DNA of 64,000 nt from Rhodococcus qingshengii (GCF_021025955.1 NZ_JAJNCL010000002.1:609626-673625), one strand, 5' to 3'. Counted from the first letter of the stretch, positions 1 to 9,900 are shown. Notes: generated by a model from the sequence alone, not told the origin. Translations and numbers: made by a program.

Positions 1-58
1 TTCTGATCCGAGACCGGCGAACGCCGCCTGTCTCTCAACCAGCCAGGGGTGCGTTTCA

Positions 59-499
59 ATGATCGGTAACCGTCGAAGTTCCACTGCCGCAGCTGTAGTC
101 GGCGCGGCAGCTCTCGTCACGGTGCTGAGCGGATGCGCGGGAGGGTCCACCAACTCTCCCGCGCCCAGCAGCACTACGCCCGCGAGTTCCACCACGACGG
201 CGCCGGCAACAACGTCCGCGTCCGGCACGACCTTCACCGACGCGCAGGTCCAGCAGTTGTGCTCGGATATGGAAGGGCAGCTGCAGAACTGGCGTACTGT
301 CACCCCGACGCTCGGCAAGGGCGGACTGAACACGATCGTCATCACGTGGGCGACGCAGAACGGCATCAACCTGCTCGATCTCGCCCAGAACCGCGAAAGT
401 ATCGACGCGGCAACCTCGGCCGCGTGCCCCGACGTCCGCACCGGTGCAATTTCCGCACTCGAGATCCCCGATCTCGCCTCCGGCCTGGTGGGCTTCTGA
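59..499 (+). CDS. Small secreted lipoprotein, function unknown
   Basis: A 146-residue protein with a positively charged start (MIGNRRSS), a hydrophobic stretch and a lipobox ending LSGC near residue 29. It should be cleaved by signal peptidase II and anchored in the membrane. A Ser/Thr/Pro/Ala-rich linker of about 30 residues follows, typical of actinobacterial lipoproteins. The remaining ~95 residues form a small globular domain with two cysteines (QLCSDM and AACPDV) that may pair. Its stop codon overlaps the start of the downstream peptidase gene (ATGA), so the two are probably cotranslated. No catalytic motif is visible and the function is unknown. Confidence 0.8.
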   Translation: MIGNRRSSTAAAVVGAAALVTVLSGCAGGSTNSPAPSSTTPASSTTTAPATTSASGTTFTDAQVQQLCSDMEGQLQNWRTVTPTLGKGGLNTIVITWATQNGINLLDLAQNRESIDAATSAACPDVRTGAISALEIPDLASGLVGF

Positions 500-1482
500 T
501 GACCGAAACATCAGCACAGCCGTCTGCTCGTCGGAATCTCTATCCTCCGATCGAGCCGTTTGTGACCGGTTTCCTCGACGTCGGTGACGGCCAGAGCATG
601 TACTGGGAAGTGAGCGGAAATCCGGACGGCAAGCCGGTGGTGTTCCTGCACGGCGGTCCCGGTGGCAGCGCGCAGCCGGCGGTGCGACAGTTCTTCGATC
701 CGGCTGCCTACCGCATCGTTCTGCTCGACCAGCGCGGCTGCGGTCGATCCACCCCGAACGTAGCCGACGGCGCAGATCTGTCGGTGAACACGACGGACAA
801 GCTGCTGGGCGACATCGAAGCCCTGCGTGAACATCTTTCGATCGACAAGTGGATGGTCTTCGGCGGGTCCTGGGGTTCCACACTGTCCATCGCCTACGCC
901 GAGGCGTTTCCCACGCGCGTCACGGAACTGGTCCTGCGCGGCATCTTCCTCCTGCGTCGTAGCGAGATCGACTGGTACTACAACGGCGGCGCGGGAAACA
1001 TCTTCCCGGAGCGCTGGGACAAATTCCTCGAACCGGTACCCGAGGCGCAGCGCGGTGAAGACCTCGTCGCGGTCTATCACCAACTGCTCCATTCCGAAGA
1101 CCCCGACGTCGCGACCCGCGCAGCCATCGCCTGGTCTGCCTGGGAAGGATCGACAAGCTACCTGTACCCACAGGCCGACAAGATCGAACAGAACTCCGAG
1201 ACCAGGTTCGCCTTGGCCTTCGCCCGCATCGAGAACCACTACTTCGTCAACGGCGGGTTCTTCGACGAGAACCAACTCCTACGCAAAAGCTCCGCACTGC
1301 AGGGCATTCCGGGGACGATCGTCCAGGGCCGCTACGACGTCGTCTGCCCGGCCACCAGCGCCTGGGCGCTGCACAAGGCGTGGCCCGAATCCAAGCTCGT
1401 GATCGTCGACGACGCCGGACACTCCGCCATGGAGCCCGGCATCGTGCATCACCTGGTGGAAGCCACCGATTCTTACCGGTAA
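499..1482 (+). CDS. pip: Proline iminopeptidase (alpha/beta hydrolase)
   Basis: This enzyme releases N-terminal proline from peptides in the cytoplasm (peptidase family S33). The 327-residue product has the usual family length. The N-terminus (YPPIEPF followed by GFLDVGDGQSMYWE) and the oxyanion motif HGGPGG are typical. The nucleophile is Ser124 in GGSWGS, and the acid and base are the Asp of GRYDVVCP and the His of DDAGHS. The open frame extends upstream to 133, but the ATG at 499 overlaps the previous stop as ATGA and gives the family N-terminus, so I take it as the start. Confidence 0.92.
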   Translation: MTETSAQPSARRNLYPPIEPFVTGFLDVGDGQSMYWEVSGNPDGKPVVFLHGGPGGSAQPAVRQFFDPAAYRIVLLDQRGCGRSTPNVADGADLSVNTTDKLLGDIEALREHLSIDKWMVFGGSWGSTLSIAYAEAFPTRVTELVLRGIFLLRRSEIDWYYNGGAGNIFPERWDKFLEPVPEAQRGEDLVAVYHQLLHSEDPDVATRAAIAWSAWEGSTSYLYPQADKIEQNSETRFALAFARIENHYFVNGGFFDENQLLRKSSALQGIPGTIVQGRYDVVCPATSAWALHKAWPESKLVIVDDAGHSAMEPGIVHHLVEATDSYR

Positions 1483-1486
1483 CTCC

Positions 1487-2911
1487 TTACGCCGGGAATG
1501 TGAATTCCACCGTCCGTTTGACGGTGTCGACGGCGGTGAGCCGCACCTTCGCGCGCTCACCGTCGTCGGGCGTTCCGACGCATTTCGCGATCACCGCGAC
1601 CGACGGGACAAATACTTCCGCCGAGCGCTTTCCGTCCTTGGCGCGCATCACTACCGCGTCGAAAACCTCGCCGACCCGGCCGTCGAGCAAGGTGGACTCG
1701 GTGAGATCGATGCACGCGCGGTCGACCTTGTTCGCCAGTGAGTCGGATCCACTCATGATGTCGGGCAACTCGGGAAGGGCGGTGCGCGCCCATTCCGGTA
1801 CCGGCGTACCAGCTGTGATCGCCAGACACACCTCGGTGCTGAAGCGATCGGACAAGCGCCGCAGCGGAGCCGTCACGTGAGCGTAGGGCGCTCCGATCCC
1901 CGCATGCACCGTCAACTCCGGTAGTTGGCCGTCGAAGGCCGCGTAGTCTGCGCCGCGCAGCAACGACGGCGCAACCGACATCAGTGCCATCGTCGACGGC
2001 TCGTTGGAGTCGAGGCCGGCAAGAATCTGCCCGACGCTTTGCCCCTCCGGCCACGTGATACCCAGCGCCACTGCAGTTCTCCGCAGGGTCTGCACGGCAG
2101 ACGTCTCGGCTGGAGGAAGAGTGCGAAGCAACCCGATACCTGCGTCGATCATCATGCGCCCGGCGCACATCCCCGTGAGCAGCGAGACTTCTGCGTTCCA
2201 GTCGTCAGCTTCGGTGCGTGGCTCCAACTCGATCCGCCAGCGAACCGGGGACTCGTCCTCTGGCTGCTCTCGAACCACTGACTGCTCGGGCAGTTTCAGC
2301 TCGATGGCGCCCCTGGCAACCGCCGAGGCACTGCGCAATCGTCCGAACTCCGGTAGTGCGGCTATCGACGGGTGCAAGGTGCCCGAATCCGCGTCGCACT
2401 GCACGGTCGAATAGTCCAGACGCGCCACCGATTTCACCAGAGCGCGTCTCACCTGCCACGACGTGGGCTCGGCTTGGGCATCCAACTCGATACGCCACAG
2501 CACGGCGGGGCGAACCACGTCCGGCAGCAGACTCGCCGATCCCTCCGACAACGCTCGAGGATGCAGCGGAACGGAACCATCCGGGAGATAGAAGGTTTGG
2601 CCACGCTTGCGGGTTTCGATGTCGAGCGCACCACCTGGCGTCACCACCGCCGCGACGTCGGCGATCGCGTAGTGCACGACGTACCCGGTCGAGGTCTTCT
2701 CGATGTGCACTGCCTGGTCGAGGTCCATCGATCCGGGAGGGTCGATGGTCACGAAGGCGATACCCGTTTCGTCGACACGCCCGGCACTGAAACGATCCAC
2801 GGCATTCTCGGCCTCGGCCTGCGCCGCGGCCGAGAATGCTCCTGGCAAGTCGAACTCCGCCCGAACCACTCCGAAGTCGATTCCCTGCACCATCATTCGA
2901 CTTGCGGGCAC
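1487..2911 (-). CDS. RNB-domain ribonuclease (RNase II/R-like, short form)
   Basis: A 474-residue protein dominated by an RNB catalytic domain. Its signature DPPGSMDLDQA (about residues 57-67) carries the aspartates that bind Mg2+ in 3'-5' exoribonucleases. The N-terminal cold-shock domains and C-terminal S1 domain of full-length RNase II/R are missing or very short, the usual form of the stand-alone actinobacterial RNB proteins. It probably degrades RNA from the 3' end. The first codon is GTG at 2911, with ATG codons five and six residues later as alternatives. It converges with pip, with only 4 bases between the stops. Confidence 0.85.
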   Translation of the reverse strand: MPASRMMVQGIDFGVVRAEFDLPGAFSAAAQAEAENAVDRFSAGRVDETGIAFVTIDPPGSMDLDQAVHIEKTSTGYVVHYAIADVAAVVTPGGALDIETRKRGQTFYLPDGSVPLHPRALSEGSASLLPDVVRPAVLWRIELDAQAEPTSWQVRRALVKSVARLDYSTVQCDADSGTLHPSIAALPEFGRLRSASAVARGAIELKLPEQSVVREQPEDESPVRWRIELEPRTEADDWNAEVSLLTGMCAGRMMIDAGIGLLRTLPPAETSAVQTLRRTAVALGITWPEGQSVGQILAGLDSNEPSTMALMSVAPSLLRGADYAAFDGQLPELTVHAGIGAPYAHVTAPLRRLSDRFSTEVCLAITAGTPVPEWARTALPELPDIMSGSDSLANKVDRACIDLTESTLLDGRVGEVFDAVVMRAKDGKRSAEVFVPSVAVIAKCVGTPDDGERAKVRLTAVDTVKRTVEFTFPA

Positions 2912-2972
2912 GCATCCTCCATGATCGGTTCGGGCCGGTGTAGCAGCTGTACCGGTTCCAGTTGTTCCAGTC

Positions 2973-3158
2973 TCAGTTGTTCCAGTCTTCGTCTGCCCGA
3001 TCGGCGGCTTTGTTGCGTTCGGCAGCGATCTTCAATGCATGCTCGGCAGAGTCCCGATCAGGGTACGGCCCCATCCTCGTCAGCGAGGACGCACCCTTTC
3101 CCTGCGTGACGGAACCGTCGGACACGTCGAAGTACCAGAGTCGATCTTCATCAGTCAT
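2973..3158 (-). CDS. Small SPOR-like conserved actinobacterial protein
   Basis: A 61-residue acidic protein starting MTDEDRLWYFDV, with the central segment RMGPYPDRDSAEHAL followed by a helix ending DEDWNN. The WYFD... and MGPYPD... pattern matches small actinobacterial proteins annotated as SPOR-domain or hypothetical. No catalytic residues are visible. The ATG at 3158 is preferred; GTG at 3164 would add two residues. It lies 61 bases upstream of the RNB gene on the same strand and may share its transcript. Confidence 0.75.
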   Translation of the reverse strand: MTDEDRLWYFDVSDGSVTQGKGASSLTRMGPYPDRDSAEHALKIAAERNKAADRADEDWNN

Positions 3159-3191
3159 ATCCACAGTGTGACATCAGAGTGAGATAGAAGC

Positions 3192-3219
3192 TTGTAGATC
3201 GCTGTGAGACTGATATTCT
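3192..3219 (+). promoter_or_regulatory. Candidate sigma-70 promoter for the 3313-3405 ORF
   Basis: TTGTAG at 3192-3197 and TATTCT at 3214-3219 are separated by 16 bases, a reasonable housekeeping -35/-10 pair. Transcription from here would start near 3226 and run through the short ORF to the terminator at 3421-3459. This is a motif match only. Confidence 0.35.
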
Positions 3220-3312
3220 TTCTACTTGGCCTGGCAGGTGAGAACCGGACATTCGAACGGTGAGTTCTGCTTGAATGCCCAACACAAGCTACGAACAGAA
3301 AATGGAGTGCGC

Positions 3313-3405
3313 ATGTCCGCAATTCTTTACGATTACCTCCTCCCGCTCATGGGCCATGACGCGGCAACGTACTGGGCTACGCTGCTGGTCATCAAGCCTG
3401 TCTGA
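3313..3405 (+). CDS. 30-residue small ORF with its own SD and terminator
   Basis: ATG at 3313 opens 30 codons ending in TGA (starting MSAILYDYLLPLMGHDAATY, ending ATLLVIKPV). A GGAG lies at 3304-3307, five bases before the start. A promoter-like pair lies upstream and a perfect hairpin terminator begins 15 bases after the stop, so the ORF looks like the only gene of a short transcript of about 230 nt. The peptide is hydrophobic and aromatic and could sit in the membrane. I do not recognise a family. It could instead be a chance ORF within a small RNA. Confidence 0.5.
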   Translation: MSAILYDYLLPLMGHDAATYWATLLVIKPV

Positions 3406-3420
3406 CAGCTTCTCGAACAA

Positions 3421-3459
3421 AAGAAGACCCCCACCGATCCGGTGGGGGTCTTCTTTTTC
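3421..3459. terminator. Bidirectional rho-independent terminator
   Basis: A perfect 15-bp stem (3421-3435 with 3441-3455) and a GATCC loop are followed by a T-rich run on the plus strand. On the minus strand the same stem is also followed by TTTTG. It ends the short plus-strand transcript and also lies just beyond the 3' end of the minus-strand rnpB gene. Confidence 0.9.
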
Positions 3460-3475
3460 TCACTGTGCAGATCGC

Positions 3476-3900
<425 letters not shown>

Positions 3901-3947
3901 CCGTATGCTACCCGGCGCCTGTCGGTGGCCGGCACTATGGTCACCTT

Positions 3948-4475
3948 ATGACTCGGTACGTGGCCCTGCTACGCGGTATCAACGTGGGCGGCATCAACAT
4001 CAAGATGGTGGACCTCGCGGGAGTCTTCACCGACCTCGGGTTCGAAGGCGTGAAAACCGTCCTGGCCTCCGGCAACGTGCTGTTCGACAGTCCGAGCACC
4101 GACATACCTTCTCTGAAGAAGAAGATCGAATCCGCCCTGGCCCGCGAGTTCGGCTACGAGGCTTGGGTATTCGTCCTCGACGTCCCGGCACTGCAGGCGA
4201 TCGTGGACAACTATCCGTTCGACCGCCAACGCGAAGGTTGGCACGCGTACGCGATGGTTGCCTCCGAGCCGGCCGTGCTCGAGGAATTGAGCGCTGCGGC
4301 AGCGCAACTCGATGCATCGGTCGAACGGGTCGCGGCCGGCGACGGGGTCGTGTATTGGGAGGTCGAGAAGGGCCAGACTGTCAAGAGCGCGTTCGGCAAG
4401 AACACCGGCAAACCGAAGTTCAAGGCGTTCACGACAACCCGAAACCTGAACACGCTCTACAAACTGCTCAAATGA
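3948..4475 (+). CDS. DUF1697 family protein
   Basis: A 175-residue protein starting MTRYVALLRGINVGG, the hallmark N-terminus of DUF1697 proteins, and containing VLASGNVLFDS and the C-terminal TTRNLNT. The family is widespread, with no established reaction that I know. The frame is open upstream to 3813, but that stretch lies within rnpB on the other strand, so the ATG at 3948 is the start. The transporter at 4504 follows after 28 bases and may be cotranscribed. Confidence 0.9.
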   Translation: MTRYVALLRGINVGGINIKMVDLAGVFTDLGFEGVKTVLASGNVLFDSPSTDIPSLKKKIESALAREFGYEAWVFVLDVPALQAIVDNYPFDRQREGWHAYAMVASEPAVLEELSAAAAQLDASVERVAAGDGVVYWEVEKGQTVKSAFGKNTGKPKFKAFTTTRNLNTLYKLLK

Positions 4476-4503
4476 CGGTCGCCCCGACACGGAGCACCAA
4501 CGC

Positions 4504-5739
4504 GTGACTCTTCTACCGATCCTGCTCGTCGCCCTCGTCCTCGTCTTCGCGATAGTGCGTCCACGCGGGCTTCCCGAGATCGTCATCGCCGGGCCGGCAG
4601 CCGTCGTCGTTCTCCTGACCGGCGTCGTCACTCTCGACGAAGCCCGCGAAGAACTGACGAGTATGGCGCCTACCGTCGTGTTCCTGGTGGCCGTGCTGGT
4701 TCTCGCTCACGCCGCTGACGCTCTCGGTGTCTTCCGCTGGGTCAGCCAGGTCCTGCAGCAACGATCCGTCGCCGATCCGCACCGACTGCTGATCTATGTG
4801 TTCGGCGCCGCTGCCCTGACCACGGCGGTCCTGAGCCTCGACGCCACCGTTGTGCTGCTGACACCCGCGGTGATCGCGGCCGCACGATCCATCGGGGCAA
4901 GTCCCCGGCCGCATTCGTATGCCAGCGCACACCTGTCGAATTCGGCGTCGACCCTGCTGCCGGTGTCCAATCTGACAAACCTCATCGCGTTTGCCGCAAC
5001 AGGTTTGACGTTCTTGCACTTCACCGCGTTGATGGCGTTGCCGTGGGTCGTGACGATCGCTGTCGAATATCTGATATTCCGACTGTTCTTCCGATCCGAA
5101 CTCGTGCGGGACGACAGCGCAGATCCGCCTGAGGCAGCCAGATCTGCGCCTGCGCCGATTCTGCCGCTGACGGTGATCGGACTGACGCTGCTCGGTTTCG
5201 CGGTTTCGGGTTTCTTCGGGATCGAACCCGCCTGGATCGCTGTGGTGGGTGCGAGTGTTCTGGGAGCGATCGCGCTGGCTCGGCACCGTACGACCGCCGC
5301 CAAGATGCTCTACGCTGCTGACCTCTGGTTCTGCGCGTTCGTCCTGGTTCTCGGGATCATCGTCGCAGGAGTCGCGAACGGGCCGGTGGGTGAATGGATT
5401 GCGCAGATCCTGCCAGGCGACACCAGCTACGGCTCACTGCTCTTTGTCGCCGCTGTAGCGGCGGTTGCGTCCAATCTCGTCAACAACCTGCCGGCGACCT
5501 TGCTGATGATCGCAGCCCTCGGAACGGCGGCACCTCCAGCTCTGGTGCTTGCGATGTTGATCGGCGTCAACCTCGGCCCCAACCTCACCTACGTGGGCTC
5601 TCTCGCCACAATGCTCTGGCGACGAGTTGCCACCAGCGCGGGCGCACCGCCCGCGCTGGCGACATTCACTCTGCTCGGAATTATCACGACGCCACTGACG
5701 CTGCTCGCCGCCGTGAGTGCCTTGTGGTTGGTGATCTGA
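4504..5739 (+). CDS. ArsB/NhaD-type inner-membrane transporter
   Basis: A 411-residue, very hydrophobic protein with about 10-12 predicted membrane segments, two homologous halves and a charged central loop (around residues 200-216, RDDSADPPEAARSAP). The segments with NLTNLIAF and SNLVNNLPATLLMIA are the paired N-rich re-entrant motifs of the ion-transporter superfamily (ArsB, NhaD, SLC13 relatives). The substrate could be arsenite, Na+/H+ or an organic anion. No ArsR/ArsC genes are adjacent, so arsenic resistance is not supported by context. GTG at 4504 is the start. Confidence 0.8.
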   Translation: MTLLPILLVALVLVFAIVRPRGLPEIVIAGPAAVVVLLTGVVTLDEAREELTSMAPTVVFLVAVLVLAHAADALGVFRWVSQVLQQRSVADPHRLLIYVFGAAALTTAVLSLDATVVLLTPAVIAAARSIGASPRPHSYASAHLSNSASTLLPVSNLTNLIAFAATGLTFLHFTALMALPWVVTIAVEYLIFRLFFRSELVRDDSADPPEAARSAPAPILPLTVIGLTLLGFAVSGFFGIEPAWIAVVGASVLGAIALARHRTTAAKMLYAADLWFCAFVLVLGIIVAGVANGPVGEWIAQILPGDTSYGSLLFVAAVAAVASNLVNNLPATLLMIAALGTAAPPALVLAMLIGVNLGPNLTYVGSLATMLWRRVATSAGAPPALATFTLLGIITTPLTLLAAVSALWLVI

Positions 5740-5768
5740 TCAGAGGCTGATCAGCCGTCGGGGCTCCT

Positions 5769-6893
5769 TCAGCGAAGATGTGACGTGTCGTTGACCAACC
5801 GGACCGAGGCTCCCCCGTCGGGATAGAACTCGGTGATGCTCAGCGACGCCAGATCCAGATGCAAGCGGTACAGCAACGACGGTCCGGCATCGAGCGCCAA
5901 CTGCACCAAAGTCTTGATCGGGGTGACGTGAGAGACGACCAACAGAGTTGCGCCGCCGTAGGTCGAGATCAGGTCGTCGCGCGCGGCGACGACTCGTTCT
6001 CGCACCTCGTCGAAACTCTCGCCGCCGGGTGGCCGCACCGAAGTGTCCGAGAGCCATTCGCGATGCAGGTCCGGGTCGCGCTCGGCTGCCTCGCGGAACG
6101 TGAGTCCGTCCCAGTCGCCGAAATCGGTTTCGATCAAACCCTTGTGCTCGACGACGGGAAGACCGAGCACGCGGGCCGATGCCTCTGCCGTCTCACGGGT
6201 TCTGCCGAGGGGTGAGCAGACGATGGCGTCGATACCGCCTCGGTTACCGAAGCGTCCGGCCGCGCCGGCAGCCTGCGCGCGGCCCAGTTCCGTGAGCTCC
6301 GGATTCCCTCGTCCGGAGTACCGGCGATCGACCGACATCGCTGTCTGTCCGTGACGTAGCAACAACATTCGCGTCGGCTTGCCGGTGGTGGCGATCCATC
6401 CTGGAGAGCCGGCGATCTGGGGCTCCGACGTCTCTTCGGACGGCGCTGCGGGTGCACCTGGTGCGGGGGCCGCGGTTTCGATGCCGGCAGCAGCGTCCAT
6501 CGCCTCGTTGGCAAGACGATCGGCATGAGAATTCTCCGCGCGCGGAATCCACGTGTAGGTCACTCGTGAGAACTGCGTCGCCAACTCGGCCGCACGTCGC
6601 TGCAGCGGAATCATGTCCGGGTGCTTGACCTTCCAGCGCCCGGACATCTGCTCGACGACCAATTTGGAGTCCATGCGGACGTCGACCGTCGACGCGCCGA
6701 GTTCACCAGCAGCGGTCAACCCGGCGATCAGTCCGCGGTACTCGGCGACGTTGTTGGTCGCGATTCCGATGCTTTCCTTACGTTCGGCCAACACCAAGCG
6801 AGAGGCGTCGAACACCACAGCTCCGTAGCCGGCCGGACCGGGATTGCCCCGCGATCCACCGTCGGCCTCGACGATGACCTGCGAGAGACTCAC
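5769..6893 (-). CDS. Bifunctional RNase H / acid phosphatase (CobC-like)
   Basis: A 374-residue fusion. Residues 1-130 are an RNase HI domain (VEADGGSRGNPGPAGYG, then AEYRGLIAGL and ENSHADRLANEA), which cuts RNA in RNA-DNA hybrids. After a proline/alanine linker, residues from about 175 form a histidine phosphatase domain (LLRHGQT, then the second His in VVSHVTP), related to alpha-ribazole phosphatase. The architecture matches the M. tuberculosis Rv2228c product. GTG at 6893 overlaps the stop of the upstream zinc-ribbon gene (GTGA), which fixes the start; 13 further upstream codons are open but not needed. Confidence 0.93.
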   Translation of the reverse strand: MSLSQVIVEADGGSRGNPGPAGYGAVVFDASRLVLAERKESIGIATNNVAEYRGLIAGLTAAGELGASTVDVRMDSKLVVEQMSGRWKVKHPDMIPLQRRAAELATQFSRVTYTWIPRAENSHADRLANEAMDAAAGIETAAPAPGAPAAPSEETSEPQIAGSPGWIATTGKPTRMLLLRHGQTAMSVDRRYSGRGNPELTELGRAQAAGAAGRFGNRGGIDAIVCSPLGRTRETAEASARVLGLPVVEHKGLIETDFGDWDGLTFREAAERDPDLHREWLSDTSVRPPGGESFDEVRERVVAARDDLISTYGGATLLVVSHVTPIKTLVQLALDAGPSLLYRLHLDLASLSITEFYPDGGASVRLVNDTSHLR

Positions 6894-7627
6894 AGACCGG
6901 ACTCCTTGGTACGCACCATGATTGCACTGCATTCAGGGCAACGAACGACGACGTCGGCCGGTGTCGCGGCGATTCGGGAGATCTCACCGCGGTCGATCTC
7001 GATCCGGCAAGCGCCACATCGGCGGGCCTGCAGTAGCGCTGCGCCCGGTCCGCCCAGGCTGCGCTGCTTCTCGTACACCGCGAGGAAATCGGCGGGGAAT
7101 TCGCCGACGAGTCGTTCACGATCGGCGGCGCAACGCTCCTGCGCCTTGTCCAGATCAGCGACGGCATCGTCGCGGCGACGCTTGGCGTCGATCAGTTCTT
7201 CTTCGGCCTGGGAGAGCTGGGCACCGGCGTGATCGTGATCGGCCTGCAACGCCTCACGCTGCTCCATCACTTCGAGCAACTCGTCTTCGAGGAGTCCTTG
7301 GCGCCGAACCAGGCTGCCGAGTTCGTGTTCGAGTTCGGTGAGCTGCTTCGCGCCGACCGACCCACTCTGCAACAGCGTGCGGTCACGATCCTCGCGCTGA
7401 CGAACAGCGTCGACCTCGCCCTCGAGCTTGCGGATGTCGCGATCGATGTCGTCGATCTGGATTTCGACGGCGACGGACGCATCTTTACGGCTGATTCGCT
7501 CGGCCTCGAGACGTTCGACTTCCTGCTGCTCGGGAAGCGCTCCGCGTCGGTGGGTGATCCGAGTGAGCTCAGCATCCACCCCGGCGAGGTCGAGAAGCTT
7601 GGACTGCACCTGTGGTTCGACGTTCAC
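6890..7627 (-). CDS. Coiled-coil zinc-ribbon protein (CT398/Rv2229c family)
   Basis: A 245-residue protein. About 170 residues of heptad-rich coiled coil (for example ELEHELGSLVRRQGLLEDELLE) are followed by a C4 zinc ribbon: CGACRIEIDR and CPECSAI. The family is conserved in many bacteria and is thought to bind nucleic acid or act as an adaptor; its exact role is unknown. It is translationally coupled to the RNase H fusion downstream and follows nif3 after 108 bases, the same order as in mycobacteria. Confidence 0.88.
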   Translation of the reverse strand: MNVEPQVQSKLLDLAGVDAELTRITHRRGALPEQQEVERLEAERISRKDASVAVEIQIDDIDRDIRKLEGEVDAVRQREDRDRTLLQSGSVGAKQLTELEHELGSLVRRQGLLEDELLEVMEQREALQADHDHAGAQLSQAEEELIDAKRRRDDAVADLDKAQERCAADRERLVGEFPADFLAVYEKQRSLGGPGAALLQARRCGACRIEIDRGEISRIAATPADVVVRCPECSAIMVRTKESGL

Positions 7628-7735
7628 GCTGTATAACTCCTGCTGTAAGTCCGATGTCGGCAGTGCTCGCGAAGGACGGCTCTCGAAGAACTGCTCTTGA
7701 ATTGTTCGTGCAACCGTACCTTGCAGAGCGCTGCA

Positions 7736-8869
7736 CTAATGCGCACTCAAACACCACGGATCGGTGCGAATTGTCGAAACCCGGCTTTCCCACCCCGGAT
7801 TGTCGGCAAACGCGGCATCAAGCACAGATTTCGCCTGTGCGCACCACGGGTACTCGCTCGCCCAGTGTGCGACGTCGACCAGTGCCGGGCCACCGGCGCG
7901 AAGATGCTCGTCCGCGGGATGATGCCGCAGGTCCGCAGTGACGTAGACGTCGGCGCCGAGTGCCGCCACCACGTCCAGATACGAGTCGCCGGAACCGCCG
8001 CAGACCGCCACGGTGTGAACGGTCGCGTCTGGATCTCCAGCGGCGCGAACGCCCCACTCGGTCGATGGCAGTGAGCGCGCCACTCGCGCAGTGAACTCCC
8101 GCAAGGTTTCAGGGTGGTCGAGCTCACCCAACCGCCCAAGTCCGAGTGAACTGGGGAACGCTGCGAGTTCGAAGACGTCGAAGGCCGGTTCCTCGTACGG
8201 GTGGGCCGTACGCAATGCGCCCAGCACCGCGCTTCGCTTTCCGCGCGGGGCAATCACTTCCACACGATCCTCGCGAACCTGCTCCACAGCGCCGACAGTT
8301 CCGATCGTCGGATTCGCTCCGTCGGCGGGCAGGAACTGTCCCGTACCGGTGACGGTCCAACTGCACTGGCTGTAGTCACCGATCCGCCCAGCGCCGGCCT
8401 CGAAAAGTGCATCCTGCACGGGCGATGCATTCTCCACCGGAACCATGACGACCCACTTGTCGAGCGGCTGCGTCGGCTTGGGTTCGATCGGACGCAACAC
8501 GGTCAGGCCCAGAGCCTGCGCCAACGCGTCGGACACTCCGGGGTCGGCGGAGTCCGCATTGGTGTGCGCCGAGAACAGCGCACACCCAGCCTTGATGAGT
8601 TTGTGGACCAGCGCACCCTTGGGCGTGTGAGCACCGACGGTGTCCACCCCACGCAGCAGCAGCGGATGGTGAACGACCAGAAGGTCGGCACCGGAGGCGA
8701 TGGCGTCGTCGACCACTGCCTCGGTCGGATCCACCGCGAAAACCACTCGCGTCACGGCGTCGGCCGGGTCGCCGCAGACCAGACCGACCGAATCCCACGA
8801 TTCCGCCAGGGCCGGCGGATACGCGGATTCCAGCACGGCTATGACCTCCGCAAGAGTTGGGCCGCTCAC
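7736..8869 (-). CDS. Nif3-like dinuclear metal center protein
   Basis: A 377-residue member of the Nif3/YbgI (GTP cyclohydrolase I type 2 homolog) family, positional match to Rv2230c. The metal-binding HH of [12 protein letters not shown] and the pair in SAHTNAD are visible, with the central inserted PII-like domain typical of the long forms ([16 protein letters not shown]). The family forms hexameric toroids; the reaction is uncertain. GTG at 8869 overlaps the stop of the upstream aminotransferase (GTGA); an open upstream extension to 8968 lies inside that gene and is not used. Confidence 0.9.
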   Translation of the reverse strand: MSGPTLAEVIAVLESAYPPALAESWDSVGLVCGDPADAVTRVVFAVDPTEAVVDDAIASGADLLVVHHPLLLRGVDTVGAHTPKGALVHKLIKAGCALFSAHTNADSADPGVSDALAQALGLTVLRPIEPKPTQPLDKWVVMVPVENASPVQDALFEAGAGRIGDYSQCSWTVTGTGQFLPADGANPTIGTVGAVEQVREDRVEVIAPRGKRSAVLGALRTAHPYEEPAFDVFELAAFPSSLGLGRLGELDHPETLREFTARVARSLPSTEWGVRAAGDPDATVHTVAVCGGSGDSYLDVVAALGADVYVTADLRHHPADEHLRAGGPALVDVAHWASEYPWCAQAKSVLDAAFADNPGWESRVSTIRTDPWCLSAH

Positions 8870-9900
8870 AAGATCTCCTTCATCGCTTCGATCAGTACCG
8901 AAACCTGCTCGGCTGGCCGGACGGCCACACGCAACTGATCCGGGCCGAGTCCGGGAAAGGTGTCGCACCGGCGGACGGCGATACCGCGGGCACGCAGGTG
9001 CTCTCGCATCGTGGCGCCGTCACGGACGTCGATGAGCATGAACGGCCCCGCAGTGGGTTCGTGCACGGCAATCCCGATCTCGGTCAGTCGCTGGGACATG
9101 TCTTGGCGGTCCACGGCAATCGCTTCGGCTTTGATCCTCGACTGCTCGACCGCGAACGGTTCGCAGCATGCCGTGATGGCTTCGATCTGCAGACTGCCCA
9201 ATGGCCAGTGGGCTCGGCCGTGGGTGAGTCGAGCCAGAAGATCCGGAGAGCCGATCGCGTACCCACACCGCAATCCGGCGAGCGCCCACGTCTTGGTCAG
9301 GCTCCGAAGCACCAGTACTTCCGCCGACTCGACACCGGCGACGCTCTCCGTTTCGCCGGGGACCGCGTCGCCGAAGGCCTCGTCCACCACCAGGATCCGG
9401 CCCGGCCGACGCAATGCCAACACGTCGGCCTTGGGGTGAAGCACGGACGTCGGGTTGGTCGGATTGCCCAGAACGACAAGGTCCGCGGATTCGGATACTT
9501 GTGCGGTCCGAAGCTCGAACGGCGGCTCCAGAATCACCTGTGTCACCGGTACACCGGCCTCTCGCAGCGCCAATTCAGGCTCGGTGAAGGACGGATGGAT
9601 CAGTGCTGCCGAGCGAGAATCCAGGCGCGGCAACATCGCAAAACCCTCGGCACCGCCCGAGAGCAGCAAGACCTCTTCGGGTCGACGCCCGTGCCGCTGC
9701 GCGACGGTTTCGCGCGCCTTTAGTTCCGCAGCAGCCGACGGATACGAACCGAGCGTCGACAACCGCGCTGCCAGCCGATTCCGCAGCCACTGCGGTGGGC
9801 TGGCACCTTGAACGTTGACGGCAAAATCGAGCAACCCGGGCTCGGCTTCGACATCTCCGTGATGTCGCAAGCTCTCCAGGTCAACCGTTCCGGTACTCAC
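8866..9900 (-). CDS. cobC: CobC-like PLP aminotransferase (Rv2231c family)
   Basis: A 344-residue fold-type I PLP enzyme related to histidinol-phosphate aminotransferase and to the threonine-phosphate decarboxylase CobD/CobC of cobalamin synthesis. It shows NVQGASPP at the N-terminus, [20 protein letters not shown] and the PLP lysine in [12 protein letters not shown]. The cobinamide-phosphate synthase gene cobD lies 2 kb away, supporting a role in the aminopropanol arm of B12 assembly. The start is GTG at 9900. It heads the four-gene minus-strand run nif3, zinc ribbon, RNase H and diverges from the HAD gene. Confidence 0.85.
   Translation of the reverse strand: MSTGTVDLESLRHHGDVEAEPGLLDFAVNVQGASPPQWLRNRLAARLSTLGSYPSAAAELKARETVAQRHGRRPEEVLLLSGGAEGFAMLPRLDSRSAALIHPSFTEPELALREAGVPVTQVILEPPFELRTAQVSESADLVVLGNPTNPTSVLHPKADVLALRRPGRILVVDEAFGDAVPGETESVAGVESAEVLVLRSLTKTWALAGLRCGYAIGSPDLLARLTHGRAHWPLGSLQIEAITACCEPFAVEQSRIKAEAIAVDRQDMSQRLTEIGIAVHEPTAGPFMLIDVRDGATMREHLRARGIAVRRCDTFPGLGPDQLRVAVRPAEQVSVLIEAMKEIL

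Noticed and set aside
4504-5739. Transporter as part of an arsenic resistance operon
   Set aside because: No arsR, arsC or acr3 gene is adjacent; the only ArsR-family gene in the window is the distant zinc-type smtB.
5736-5754. CTGATCAG repeated on both sides of AGG, considered as a terminator
   Set aside because: The stem is only 8 bp and has no T run; each half is also self-palindromic, so the structure is weak.
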